A stretch of 26,583 nucleotides of DNA from a virus. Both the position numbers and the translations under genes were made by a program. Position 1 is the stretch's first letter. Each line of letters opens with the position of its first letter. The DNA is taken from the IMG/VR virus record IMGVR_UViG_3300031669_000204, positions 1-26,583 of that record; one strand, written 5' to 3'. The notes beneath the pieces were generated by a model. It was not told the origin of the DNA. It worked only from the letters and a program-made list of their open reading frames with translations, and made no database searches. This document shows, piece by piece, positions 7,230 through 12,771 of this stretch.

Positions 7230-7243
7230 TAGAAAGGAGAAAA

Positions 7244-7660
7244 ATGTTTAGGGACGGTGCAAAATACAATATTGATGATGGCTTAGACCTTATTGAATGG
7301 GGACTACTAATAACAGACGGAGGGAAACAAAAGCCTGGGTGTATGCGATTTATAATGCACAAAGAGACGAACACATTTATGATCTTGATAACTTTAATCG
7401 ATGAGGTTGCTAAAGCGAAACGCTGTTCTTGCGGGGAGCCGTATACTGGTGGAGTGCTAGTCGTAGGAAATGAACATGCCTTTGTAGTTTACGATTGTAC
7501 TGAGTGCCGTACGATCACGACAATTCAACAGAAAGAGATTGGGTTCTTCCCTCAACTTGTAAAAGAGCTTATGCATATAGATTGGGATACACTGAGACAG
7601 GTAATGAGGCCTGGCCTAGATGTAAAGTTAGGGGAAGCCTGGATGAGGGAACTTAAATGA
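7244..7660 (+). CDS. Probable zinc-ribbon protein, 138 aa
   Basis: The pairs CSCG (about residues 64-67) and CTEC (about 85-88), separated by a probable beta hairpin, give a classic four-Cys zinc-ribbon pattern. It is preceded by AAAGGAG and ends in an ATGA overlap with the next gene. Other small Cys-rich genes lie at 3979, 4372, 7657 and 8262. The role is unknown. Confidence 0.6.
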   Translation: MFRDGAKYNIDDGLDLIEWGLLITDGGKQKPGCMRFIMHKETNTFMILITLIDEVAKAKRCSCGEPYTGGVLVVGNEHAFVVYDCTECRTITTIQQKEIGFFPQLVKELMHIDWDTLRQVMRPGLDVKLGEAWMRELK

Positions 7661-7893
7661 AAGAGGTAAACGTGGAAGAGGTAAGAGAAACAATATTTCA
7701 ACTGAACTTAAGATTAGGGTTAACCTGTAAAGATCATGATTGTAGTGCGGTAAGAATGGCCGCTATTTCTAACGAGCCAGCAGTTGTCTATTATAATAAG
7801 AAAGAGTTAGCGACTATAGGCCATCCAACTATGCCTGATCCTTCTGGCCTGTGCTACTATCATCTAAAGAAGAAACATGGGTTTATAAAGTAG
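7657..7893 (+). CDS. Small Cys/His protein, 78 aa
   Basis: Coupled to the preceding gene by ATGA. It carries CKDHDC (residues 24-29) and, near the end, CYYHLKKKH, a possible zinc-binding set of Cys and His. Between them are hydrophobic strands. Function unknown. Confidence 0.5.
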   Translation: MKEVNVEEVRETIFQLNLRLGLTCKDHDCSAVRMAAISNEPAVVYYNKKELATIGHPTMPDPSGLCYYHLKKKHGFIK

Positions 7894-7921
7894 TTGAAAT
7901 GAGATAAAGGAGAGGGTAAAA

Positions 7922-8275
7922 ATGGTAACAAATGAAAAAGTAATCAAGGGATTCCTAAATAAAGAAGGAACATCTGATGCAAATACTTATCATGCTTTGC
8001 TAAGGTATGGATGGGAAGCAAACCCCGAAGAGTGCTTGTATGAGGATCCAGAATGGAGAAAGGCTAATCCTACTGCGTGGTTCCATCCTTTTCTTCATGA
8101 GAACCTACCCGGAGTGAAGATTGTAGTATTTAACGGAGGGGGAATTTGTATCTTAGCCGGTGGAGGAAATATTGGCCGAAAAGAAGTCGCTGCTGAGGAA
8201 GTATCTGGAACTTTAGAATTATTGAATGTACTTTCTCAAGCTATTGAGGTTGGGGGGAGAGATGATAACGAATAA
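7922..8275 (+). CDS. Unknown protein, shares N-terminus with the 8262 gene
   Basis: Not recognised. AAGGAGAGGG precedes the ATG. The N-terminus M(V/I)TN(E/K)(K/E)VIKG(F/L)L is repeated in the next gene, suggesting a duplicated N-terminal helix that could be a docking or partner-binding segment. A middle part rich in Pro, Trp and Glu follows, then Gly-rich turns (FNGGG, AGGGN) and a helical end. The following gene starts 14 nt before this one stops. Confidence 0.6.
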   Translation: MVTNEKVIKGFLNKEGTSDANTYHALLRYGWEANPEECLYEDPEWRKANPTAWFHPFLHENLPGVKIVVFNGGGICILAGGGNIGRKEVAAEEVSGTLELLNVLSQAIEVGGRDDNE

Positions 8276-8459
8276 AGAAGTAATTAAAGGACTACTAAAA
8301 AGATATGAAGGTCTTAAAGTAGAAGATCTCAGCGCTAAGAATCCTTTATATAGTTGCGTAATTTGTACAAAGATGGAAGAATGCGGATATCCTGAAGGCT
8401 GCTGCGAAAAGGCTACACACTGTGATCCTGAGGTATTCGCAAGGAGAAAAGGGAAATGA
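8262..8459 (+). CDS. Small Cys-rich protein, 65 aa
   Basis: The start at 8262 is chosen over an upstream in-frame ATG at 8226 because GGGGGGAG precedes it and because MITNKEVIKGLL then aligns with the start of the 7922 product. Six Cys occur in CVICTKMEEC, GCCEK and HCDP, enough for metal binding or disulfides. It ends with an ATGA overlap to the next gene. Function unknown. Confidence 0.55.
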   Translation: MITNKEVIKGLLKRYEGLKVEDLSAKNPLYSCVICTKMEECGYPEGCCEKATHCDPEVFARRKGK

Positions 8460-8755
8460 ATGAGAAAAAAAGAGAGCAGGAAAGAAGGTTAAATGAGTTA
8501 ATGATTGAATTCGAGAAGCTAGTTAAGAAAGCTATTCTTATAAAGATATGCCTTTCTTTTGCTATTGGTTCTGCTGCCAGTCTTATACTATCTTTCATTA
8601 CCCATAATTATGCTTTTCTATTCTTTGCTATAGTCTTCTTTCTTGGAGGTAAGCTGGCTGAAGCTTATTACGAAAAACTAGGTCCTCTCGGGGAGAGTCT
8701 TGTAAATAACTGGAAAAATGATGACTATGTAAAGAAATATAAAGATGATGAATAA
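8456..8755 (+). CDS. Membrane protein with two predicted spans, 99 aa
   Basis: A charged N-terminal helix (residues 1-27) is followed by two hydrophobic segments, about 28-46 (AILIKICLSFAIGSAASLIL) and 50-66 (HNYAFLFFAIVFFLGG), and a charged, Lys/Asp-rich C-terminus. Both tails are probably cytoplasmic, giving a helical hairpin. It is coupled by ATGA to the gene before. It might be an inner-membrane accessory or superinfection protein; this is only an inference from topology. Confidence 0.6.
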   Translation: MNEKKREQERRLNELMIEFEKLVKKAILIKICLSFAIGSAASLILSFITHNYAFLFFAIVFFLGGKLAEAYYEKLGPLGESLVNNWKNDDYVKKYKDDE

Positions 8756-8987
8756 AAAAATGACGAATAGCGACTGTGTAGGCTGTGGATATTGTTGCTT
8801 GAAAGTAATGTGTTCAACTGGAATAGGATTCTATGGTCGTAGTGTAGAGCGATGTCCTTATTTGATTTGGATTGAAGATAAGTATAGGTGTCAGTTAGTC
8901 CTTGATAATAAAGCCAAAGTCGCGACTGGATTTGGGTGTTCTTCTAGTCTAAACAGTTGGAGACAGGATGTTAAATTCAGAGGATAA
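8745..8987 (+). CDS. YkgJ-like Cys-cluster protein (CxxCGYCC), second copy
   Basis: The motif CVGCGYCC (about residues 11-18) followed by CPYLIW..DKYRCQL and a late Cys places it in the YkgJ/UPF0153 group of zinc or iron-sulfur cluster proteins, like the 1161 gene. At 80 residues it is a minimal form. ATGs at 8745, 8748 and 8760 are all possible; none has a good ribosome site, so translation is probably coupled to the gene before, which it overlaps. It is the last gene of the rightward cluster. Confidence 0.65.
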   Translation: MMNKKMTNSDCVGCGYCCLKVMCSTGIGFYGRSVERCPYLIWIEDKYRCQLVLDNKAKVATGFGCSSSLNSWRQDVKFRG

Positions 8988-9792
8988 AGGCTCTTCTCTC
9001 TATCCAGAAGCTCTGTTCTAGTCCTCTATATCTTCAAGATCTGAAGTTAGACCTCATTTCTAATCCCCCCCTCTCTTCATTCCCTTCTCCTTATTCCCTA
9101 TATTCCTCTAGAATAATATCTTTGATATTATTAAGCCGAAGAGAACATCCCCTTTAATCTCCTGCTTATTCATCGTATTGGTCACAGTTATAGGGTATAT
9201 CTCAATCTCTATTCTCTCTTCTCTTCTTCTCTTCAATTCTCTCCATCTTAAATCTTAATTCAAGAAGAAAAGAAACCAATATCGACGAAGGGAATGGAGA
9301 TGTCACTCTGTCTGTCCGTACGGAAAAGCTAATGTTTATGGTGACGATCAAAGATCAAAAGTCATGTCTCCTTAAATTGACTAAGAATGTTTATGCCCCT
9401 TATTGAAAGTCCCCGATCTGAGATCAATCTGGAACTATACTGAGAGACTTACTTTCTGTTTATCGACCAGCGATCGATAATCCCAGATCTAAAGGACAGA
9501 TTACGAGAGAAAAACATTAAATGCTTAATGTGCTTTACTTGCTCTTTTTAGAAACAAGTTCCAAGGGGGTATACCGGCAATACACAAAATTTCTGTTAAA
9601 TGCCTGTAATCACTCTCTTCTTTTGAAAAGGGGTTTTTTCAAATATTGGATCAGTCGGGAAGAATGAAATTGTCCTCTAAGGACAAGACTGGGATTATGC
9701 TTTTTTGTCTAAAATTGGATCAAAAATCGGGAGGCATGATCGAAGATCAAAGATCGGGAGGAATGGGGCCTAAAAAAAATTTAAAAAAAGGC
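8988..9792. other. GA/TC-rich non-coding region with GATC repeats
   Basis: No convincing gene. The first 300 nt are full of TCT, CTC, AGA and GATC words. GATCAAAGATC occurs at 9346-9356 and 9745-9755, the second within GATCGAAGATCAAAGATC (9738-9755). The word TCGGGARG.ATG appears three times (near 9656, 9727 and 9755). A 64-codon open frame from a TTG at 9646 runs through these repeats and is judged chance. No tRNA was seen. Confidence 0.6.
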
Positions 9793-9821
9793 TTGCAATC
9801 GATGTATCCATGTGTTATGCT
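9793..9821 (+). promoter_or_regulatory. Promoter for a candidate small RNA
   Basis: TTGCAA (9793-9798), exactly 17 nt, TATGCT (9816-9821). The next feature downstream is a terminator, not a gene. Confidence 0.7.
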
Positions 9822-9827
9822 TATTAT

Positions 9828-9917
9828 GCTTTTAAGTTAGGTTTATGCTTTACCCATGTCTTAGCTTGAAGCACCGCTGTCGGTAGTTTTACCCCTGACT
9901 ACCGGCAGCATTTTTTT
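9828..9917 (+). ncRNA. Candidate small non-coding RNA, about 90 nt
   Basis: The region begins about 7 nt after the promoter at 9793-9821 and ends in the T tract of a strong terminator. It has no useful open frame: the only ATG (ATGTCTTAG) stops after two codons. A transcript would have a single-stranded 5' part of roughly 48 nt and a 12-bp 3' hairpin, the layout of many regulatory RNAs. The boundaries are inferred, and no known RNA family was recognised. Confidence 0.55.
9876..9917 (+). terminator. Strong intrinsic terminator of the candidate small RNA
   Basis: Arms 9876-9887 and 9898-9909 pair over 12 bp with one G-U wobble (GCTGTCGGTAGT with ACTACCGGCAGC) around a 10-nt loop, followed by A and seven T. 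Confidence 0.9.
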
Positions 9918-10176
9918 GTTAAGGGCAGCGATGATCTCAGATTGAAGATCTCCCTCAGATCGAATAATGATCCAACCATTTACTAAATCATCTCTCGAGT
10001 CTCTCTTATACGGAACAAAAGTCTTTTTCCTATCATTCTATCTCAGAAAAGAACTTAAATTTAAGATTTAGTTTAACTTTTACAAGAACTCTAGATCTTG
10101 GATCCAGAACCCTGGTTTTCACAGTCGATATCAGATTTAAGGATCTAAACTATTTTTAAATCAATGCTTTTTATGC
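9918..10176. other. GA/TC-rich intergenic region, first copy of a repeat module
   Basis: No gene. It holds many GATC and TCTC words. The run ATCATCTCTCGAGTC...CTATCATTC...CAGAAAAGA (about 9987-10057) recurs in diverged form at about 10995-11057, upstream of the second paralog. Confidence 0.5.
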
Positions 10177-10205
10177 TTTACTTCCTTATGTCCACGTGTT
10201 ATGCT
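10177..10205 (+). promoter_or_regulatory. Promoter for the 10313 gene
   Basis: TTTACT (10177-10182), 17 nt, TATGCT (10200-10205). The -35 is imperfect. The leader to the ATG is about 100 nt and contains AACCTGTAGAC..GCGGTTAACATT, related to the leaders of the 590 and 11475 genes. Confidence 0.6.
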
Positions 10206-10312
10206 TTAAGTGCTTAAAGGGTAATAGAAATGAAAAACTTAACAGCAGAACTTTTTAACTTTTTATCAACCTGTAGACTTGCGGTTAACATTCTAAGATA
10301 AGGGGATTTAAC

Positions 10313-10873
10313 ATGGGTAAGATAAAGCCTAAGAAGATAGAGGCAAAAGCGGCAAAGGAAAAAGTTGTAGCTAGTCCTATTGCTGAAGTGCATGTTTTCA
10401 GTAATAAGCTGCATCCATTTACAGCACCTATTACACTGAGCGGCAAGGTAGTAGATCTGGATGTAAACAAGGTGCATAGGGTAAATGTTGGGAATCTGGA
10501 TATGCTGAGTCCAACATTGCAAACCTTGTTCACAGAACTTAACACAGATGCGCTGCCCAAGTACGCTCGCTATGGGTATACTCAGGCACACAGGCAAACT
10601 TTCGGTCTTTGTTTAGCCAGTGCTCACAGCAAGAGTTTTAAGGGTATTGTCATGTATCATGGAGTTTTTGCAGGGCAGATGCGCATTGCCTTCAACAACA
10701 CAACTCAGGGATTGTTTGCTACCCAGGCACAAAAAGTCCTAGAAGGGGCCAAAGATGTTGTAGTCTATCCCTTTAAGACTTACTGCTTTGTAGCCTTTAA
10801 AGAAACTGCCCTACCCGTGATCGTAAGCACTTGTAAGAAAGTGCTTGGCATGGCCGGTAATCCTAAAGAGTAA
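10313..10873 (+). CDS. Unknown protein, GA/TC-normal paralog (186 aa)
   Basis: Not recognised. AAGGGG precedes the ATG. The product has a Lys/Ala-rich N-terminus (MGKIKPKKIEAKAAKEK) and a mixed alpha/beta body with highly conserved blocks shared with the 11475 product: PITL.GKV, LPKYA..GYTQAHRQTFGLCL.SAHS.SFKG, MYHGVFAGQ, and DVVVYPFKTYCFVAFK. The two proteins are plainly paralogs. It is a single-gene unit with its own promoter (10177) and terminator (10890). The basic N-terminus and isolated strong expression would suit an abundant nucleic-acid-binding or structural protein, but that is inference. The sequence contains ordinary numbers of GA and TC dinucleotides, unlike its paralog. Confidence 0.8.
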   Translation: MGKIKPKKIEAKAAKEKVVASPIAEVHVFSNKLHPFTAPITLSGKVVDLDVNKVHRVNVGNLDMLSPTLQTLFTELNTDALPKYARYGYTQAHRQTFGLCLASAHSKSFKGIVMYHGVFAGQMRIAFNNTTQGLFATQAQKVLEGAKDVVVYPFKTYCFVAFKETALPVIVSTCKKVLGMAGNPKE

Positions 10874-10889
10874 CAGTTCCTCCTAAGAA

Positions 10890-10927
10890 AAGCACTGTGC
10901 AAGATTCACCGCATGGTGCTTCTTTTT
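10890..10927 (+). terminator. Intrinsic terminator after the 10313 gene
   Basis: Arms 10890-10900 (AAGCACTGTGC) and 10911-10921 (GCATGGTGCTT) pair over 11 bp including two G-U wobbles, loop 10 nt, followed by CTTTTT. Confidence 0.8.
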
Positions 10928-11198
10928 ATCCCCCCCCCTATATCCATATACCCATATAGAAAGAAAGTTTCTCTTCTGGGATTTAAGATCTTTGATCATC
11001 TCTCGACTCCGGTATAGACCGACCAATATTTCTTTTCTTATCATTCATTCGCAGAAAAGAGATTAAGTCTTAGATCTTCACTATGAATCTTTTTTAGAAT
11101 CATACAGAATTAGGTAGATCAAAGATCTTTGATCTTCTCGACTCCCATATTAACTGACCAAAAAGGCTCCTTACTCTCGGGACGCGAGGGAAAAGATC
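10928..11198. repeat. GA/TC-rich intergenic region with GATC palindromes
   Basis: No gene. GATCTTTGATC lies at 10987-10997. AGATCAAAGATCTTTGATCT (11116-11135) is a perfect 20-bp palindrome. Each copy of GATCTTTGATC is followed by TCTCGACTCC and then a GACCAA word (10987-11030 and 11124-11160), so a module of about 45 bp is duplicated here. The GA/TC-rich composition stops at GATC 11195-11198. Confidence 0.65.
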
Positions 11199-11285
11199 GT
11201 ATACCACTTTGTAACATACCACTATGTAGTATAAGGCAAAAAAACAAGAAATAAGCTTTTAAATTTTATTTTTTGCTTTTTTTGC

Positions 11286-11314
11286 TTGCAATTGCTTTTT
11301 TAAAAGCTTATAAT
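11286..11314 (+). promoter_or_regulatory. Consensus promoter for the 11475 gene
   Basis: TTGCAA (11286-11291), exactly 17 nt, TATAAT (11309-11314). This is the same pair as at 446-474. Confidence 0.8.
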
Positions 11315-11356
11315 GTTTTTTATGCTTAATACATTAAATATGTTTTATATGCTTTT

Positions 11357-11385
11357 TTGGCATTACAATTGCATTACATTATATA
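11357..11385 (+). promoter_or_regulatory. Possible second promoter for the 11475 gene
   Basis: TTGGCA (11357-11362), 17 nt, TATATA (11380-11385). A related sequence, TTGGCA with 18 nt to TATAGT, lies at 12377-12406. Confidence 0.5.
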
Positions 11386-11474
11386 CATGTTTACACCTAA
11401 ACTAAAAACTAAAACTTGTAACTACTTAATAACCTGTAAAGCGCAGCTAACAATTTAATAAAGGGGTTTTAATT

Positions 11475-12089
11475 ATGGGTAAAGCAATAGTACCAAAAAA
11501 AATAAGGGCAAGGGCAAGCACTGTGCAAGGCAATAATATTGCGCAAGTGCATGTATACGCTAACAAAGTTAACCCATTTAACGCGCCAATTACTTTAAAT
11601 GGTAAAGTAGCACAATTGGCAGTAAACAAAGCGCACAATGTTAATATAAGCGCTTTAGACCTGTTAACGCCAACACTGCAAACCTTGTTTACTGCGCTTA
11701 ACAGTGCAAGCTTGCCTAAATACGCGCATTTTGGGTATACACAAGCGCATAGGCAAACGTTTGGCCTATGCCTAACCAGTGCGCACAGTGCAAGCTTTAA
11801 GGGCGTTATAATGTATCACGGTGTATTTGCAGGGCAAAATAAAATAACGTTTAACAATACTGCGCAGGGTTTATTTTGCACACAAGCACAAGCACTGTTT
11901 AGCGGTGTAAACGATGTTGTTGTATACCCATTTAAAACCTATTGCTTTGTGGCATTTAAAGCAAGTGCATTGCCCACTGTGCTTAAGGTATGCAATAAGG
12001 TTTTAGGTATTAGTAACAAAGCAAGCGCAGTGCCTACTGTGCAAGTACCTACTGTGCAAGTACCTACTGTGCAAGTGCCTACTGTATAG
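11475..12089 (+). CDS. Unknown protein without Glu, GA/TC-free paralog (204 aa)
   Basis: Paralog of the 10313 product, with the same blocks (GYTQAHRQTFGLCL, MYHGVFAGQ, DVVVYPFKTYCFVAFK) and the same AAGGGG-plus-ATGGGT start. Function not recognised. It contains no Glu and only two Asp, and every Ser is an AGY codon, because the gene almost completely lacks GA and TC. Where the paralog has Glu or Asp this protein often has Ala, Gln or Ser (AEVHV to AQVHV, TELNTDA to TALNSAS), so the changes are not merely synonymous. The protein must be very basic. It ends with four VPTV units spaced by Gln, encoded by a 15-nt tandem repeat. It is a single-gene unit with a consensus promoter and a perfect terminator. 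Confidence 0.8.
   Translation: MGKAIVPKKIRARASTVQGNNIAQVHVYANKVNPFNAPITLNGKVAQLAVNKAHNVNISALDLLTPTLQTLFTALNSASLPKYAHFGYTQAHRQTFGLCLTSAHSASFKGVIMYHGVFAGQNKITFNNTAQGLFCTQAQALFSGVNDVVVYPFKTYCFVAFKASALPTVLKVCNKVLGISNKASAVPTVQVPTVQVPTVQVPTV
12024..12086 (+). repeat. 15-nt tandem repeat in the gene's 3' end
   Basis: The unit CCTACTGTGCAAGTA (with G/A variation) occurs about four times and encodes VPTVQ repeats. The period is a multiple of three, so copy-number changes would lengthen or shorten the tail without a frameshift. Confidence 0.8.
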
Positions 12090-12103
12090 GCAAACAATAA
12101 AAC

Positions 12104-12146
12104 AAGGTACCATGTAAAGCATATTAAACATGGTACCTTATTTTTT
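12104..12146 (+). terminator. Perfect intrinsic terminator after the 11475 gene
   Basis: AAGGTACCATGT (12104-12115) pairs perfectly with ACATGGTACCTT (12128-12139), 12 bp, loop 12 nt, followed by A and six T. The stem itself contains no GA or TC. Confidence 0.9.
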
Positions 12147-12156
12147 ATACACATAA

Positions 12157-12218
12157 GCCCGATTTTATACACTATTGCCCATTTTTGCACACAAGATGCC
12201 CATTTTTGCACATAGTAT
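12157..12218 (+). repeat. Three iteron-like repeats of 20-21 bp
   Basis: Units start at 12157 (GCCCGATTTTATACACTATT), 12177 (GCCCATTTTTGCACACAAGAT) and 12198 (GCCCATTTTTGCACATAGTAT). The last two share the first 15 bases; the first is degenerate. Spacing is close to two helical turns, as in iterons and multi-site operators. Confidence 0.55.
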
Positions 12219-12376
12219 GTATAAATTACAACACACATAAAACAAGCGCTTTTGCTTTTGCCCTTGCTTTGTATAGGGTATATAGTTAGAAGCTTGCTAT
12301 GGCGCTATTAGATGCCTTTAAGCGCTTGTTTAGCAAGCGCAGTGCCTATAGTATAAAGCGCTTAAAACAAAAATTT

Positions 12377-12406
12377 TTGGCATAGCAATTGCAGTGTATG
12401 TATAGT
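12377..12406 (+). promoter_or_regulatory. Promoter for the two very small ORFs
   Basis: TTGGCA (12377-12382), 18 nt, TATAGT (12401-12406), about 40 nt before the ATG at 12446. Confidence 0.55.
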
Positions 12407-12445
12407 ATGGGTTTTAATGCTAACATAAAAACAAGGGGTTTTAAA

Positions 12446-12571
12446 ATGGTAAGCTTAAAAAAATTTTTTGTTGCGCTTGTTACTTTGTTAATGCCTAAAC
12501 AACAACCAGTGGTTACTTATAACAGTTTACGTTATGCTAACTATACGCAAAAGCGCGTATACAAAATTTAA
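12446..12571 (+). CDS. Small basic membrane-type peptide, 41 aa
   Basis: AAGGGG precedes the ATG, the same ribosome-site style as the 11475 gene. The product starts MVSLKKFFVALVTLLMP, a short basic and hydrophobic segment like a signal peptide or a membrane-active helix, then a polar basic tail (TQKRVYKI). It has no Asp or Glu. The whole ORF lacks GA and TC. It resembles small toxin-like or leader peptides in layout only; no family was recognised. Confidence 0.45.
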   Translation: MVSLKKFFVALVTLLMPKQQPVVTYNSLRYANYTQKRVYKI

Positions 12572-12591
12572 TTACAAGGGGCTAACATACT

Positions 12592-12717
12592 ATGTATAAT
12601 AAAGCAAATATAACACCTAAAGCAAGCGCAGTACCTACAACACAATGGCAAGCGCTTATAATACTAACTAAACAATACAACATGCTTTATTGTTTTGCAA
12701 ATAGCATTAAATACTAA
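12592..12717 (+). CDS. Possible small basic protein, 41 aa
   Basis: AAGGGG lies 10 nt before the ATG. The product contains KASAVPT, the same heptapeptide as the tail of the 11475 protein, then a helix-like part (QWQALIILTKQYNMLYCF). It has no Asp or Glu. It is followed closely by the hairpin at 12725-12771. Coding status is uncertain. Confidence 0.4.
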   Translation: MYNKANITPKASAVPTTQWQALIILTKQYNMLYCFANSIKY

Positions 12718-12724
12718 TACTAAC

Positions 12725-12771
12725 TTATACCACATTGTAGTATTACTAATTTGTATTACAATGTGGTATAA
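12725..12771 (+). terminator. Perfect 15-bp hairpin, possible terminator
   Basis: TTATACCACATTGTA (12725-12739) pairs perfectly with TACAATGTGGTATAA (12757-12771), loop 17 nt. The T tract after it is poor, so it may instead be the end structure of the GA/TC-depleted element. Confidence 0.5.

Larger units (their letters stand above)
11200..12770. repeat. Imperfect terminal inverted repeats around the desert
   Basis: TATACCACTTTGTA (11200-11213) is matched in reverse complement by TACAATGTGGTATA (12757-12770), 13 of 14 bases. A direct copy, TATACCACATTGTA, is at 12726-12739 and forms a hairpin with the right repeat. A degenerate further copy (TACCACTATGTAGTA) lies near 11217. No transposase or target-site duplication was found. 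Confidence 0.5.

Noticed and set aside
9646-9840. 64-residue protein from a TTG start
   Set aside because: It runs through GATC and GGGAGG repeats, overlaps the small-RNA promoter, has no ribosome site and has no protein-like pattern.
8988-10312. tRNA genes in the long gap
   Set aside because: No cloverleaf with a TTCRA loop and matching acceptor stem could be found by reading.
10214-10597. Leftward ORFs of 127 and 91 codons
   Set aside because: They are shadows of the 10313 gene, whose reading is supported by its paralog at 11475.
11200-12770. Insertion sequence
   Set aside because: Terminal repeats are present but there is no transposase and no target-site duplication, so only a possible non-autonomous element is proposed.
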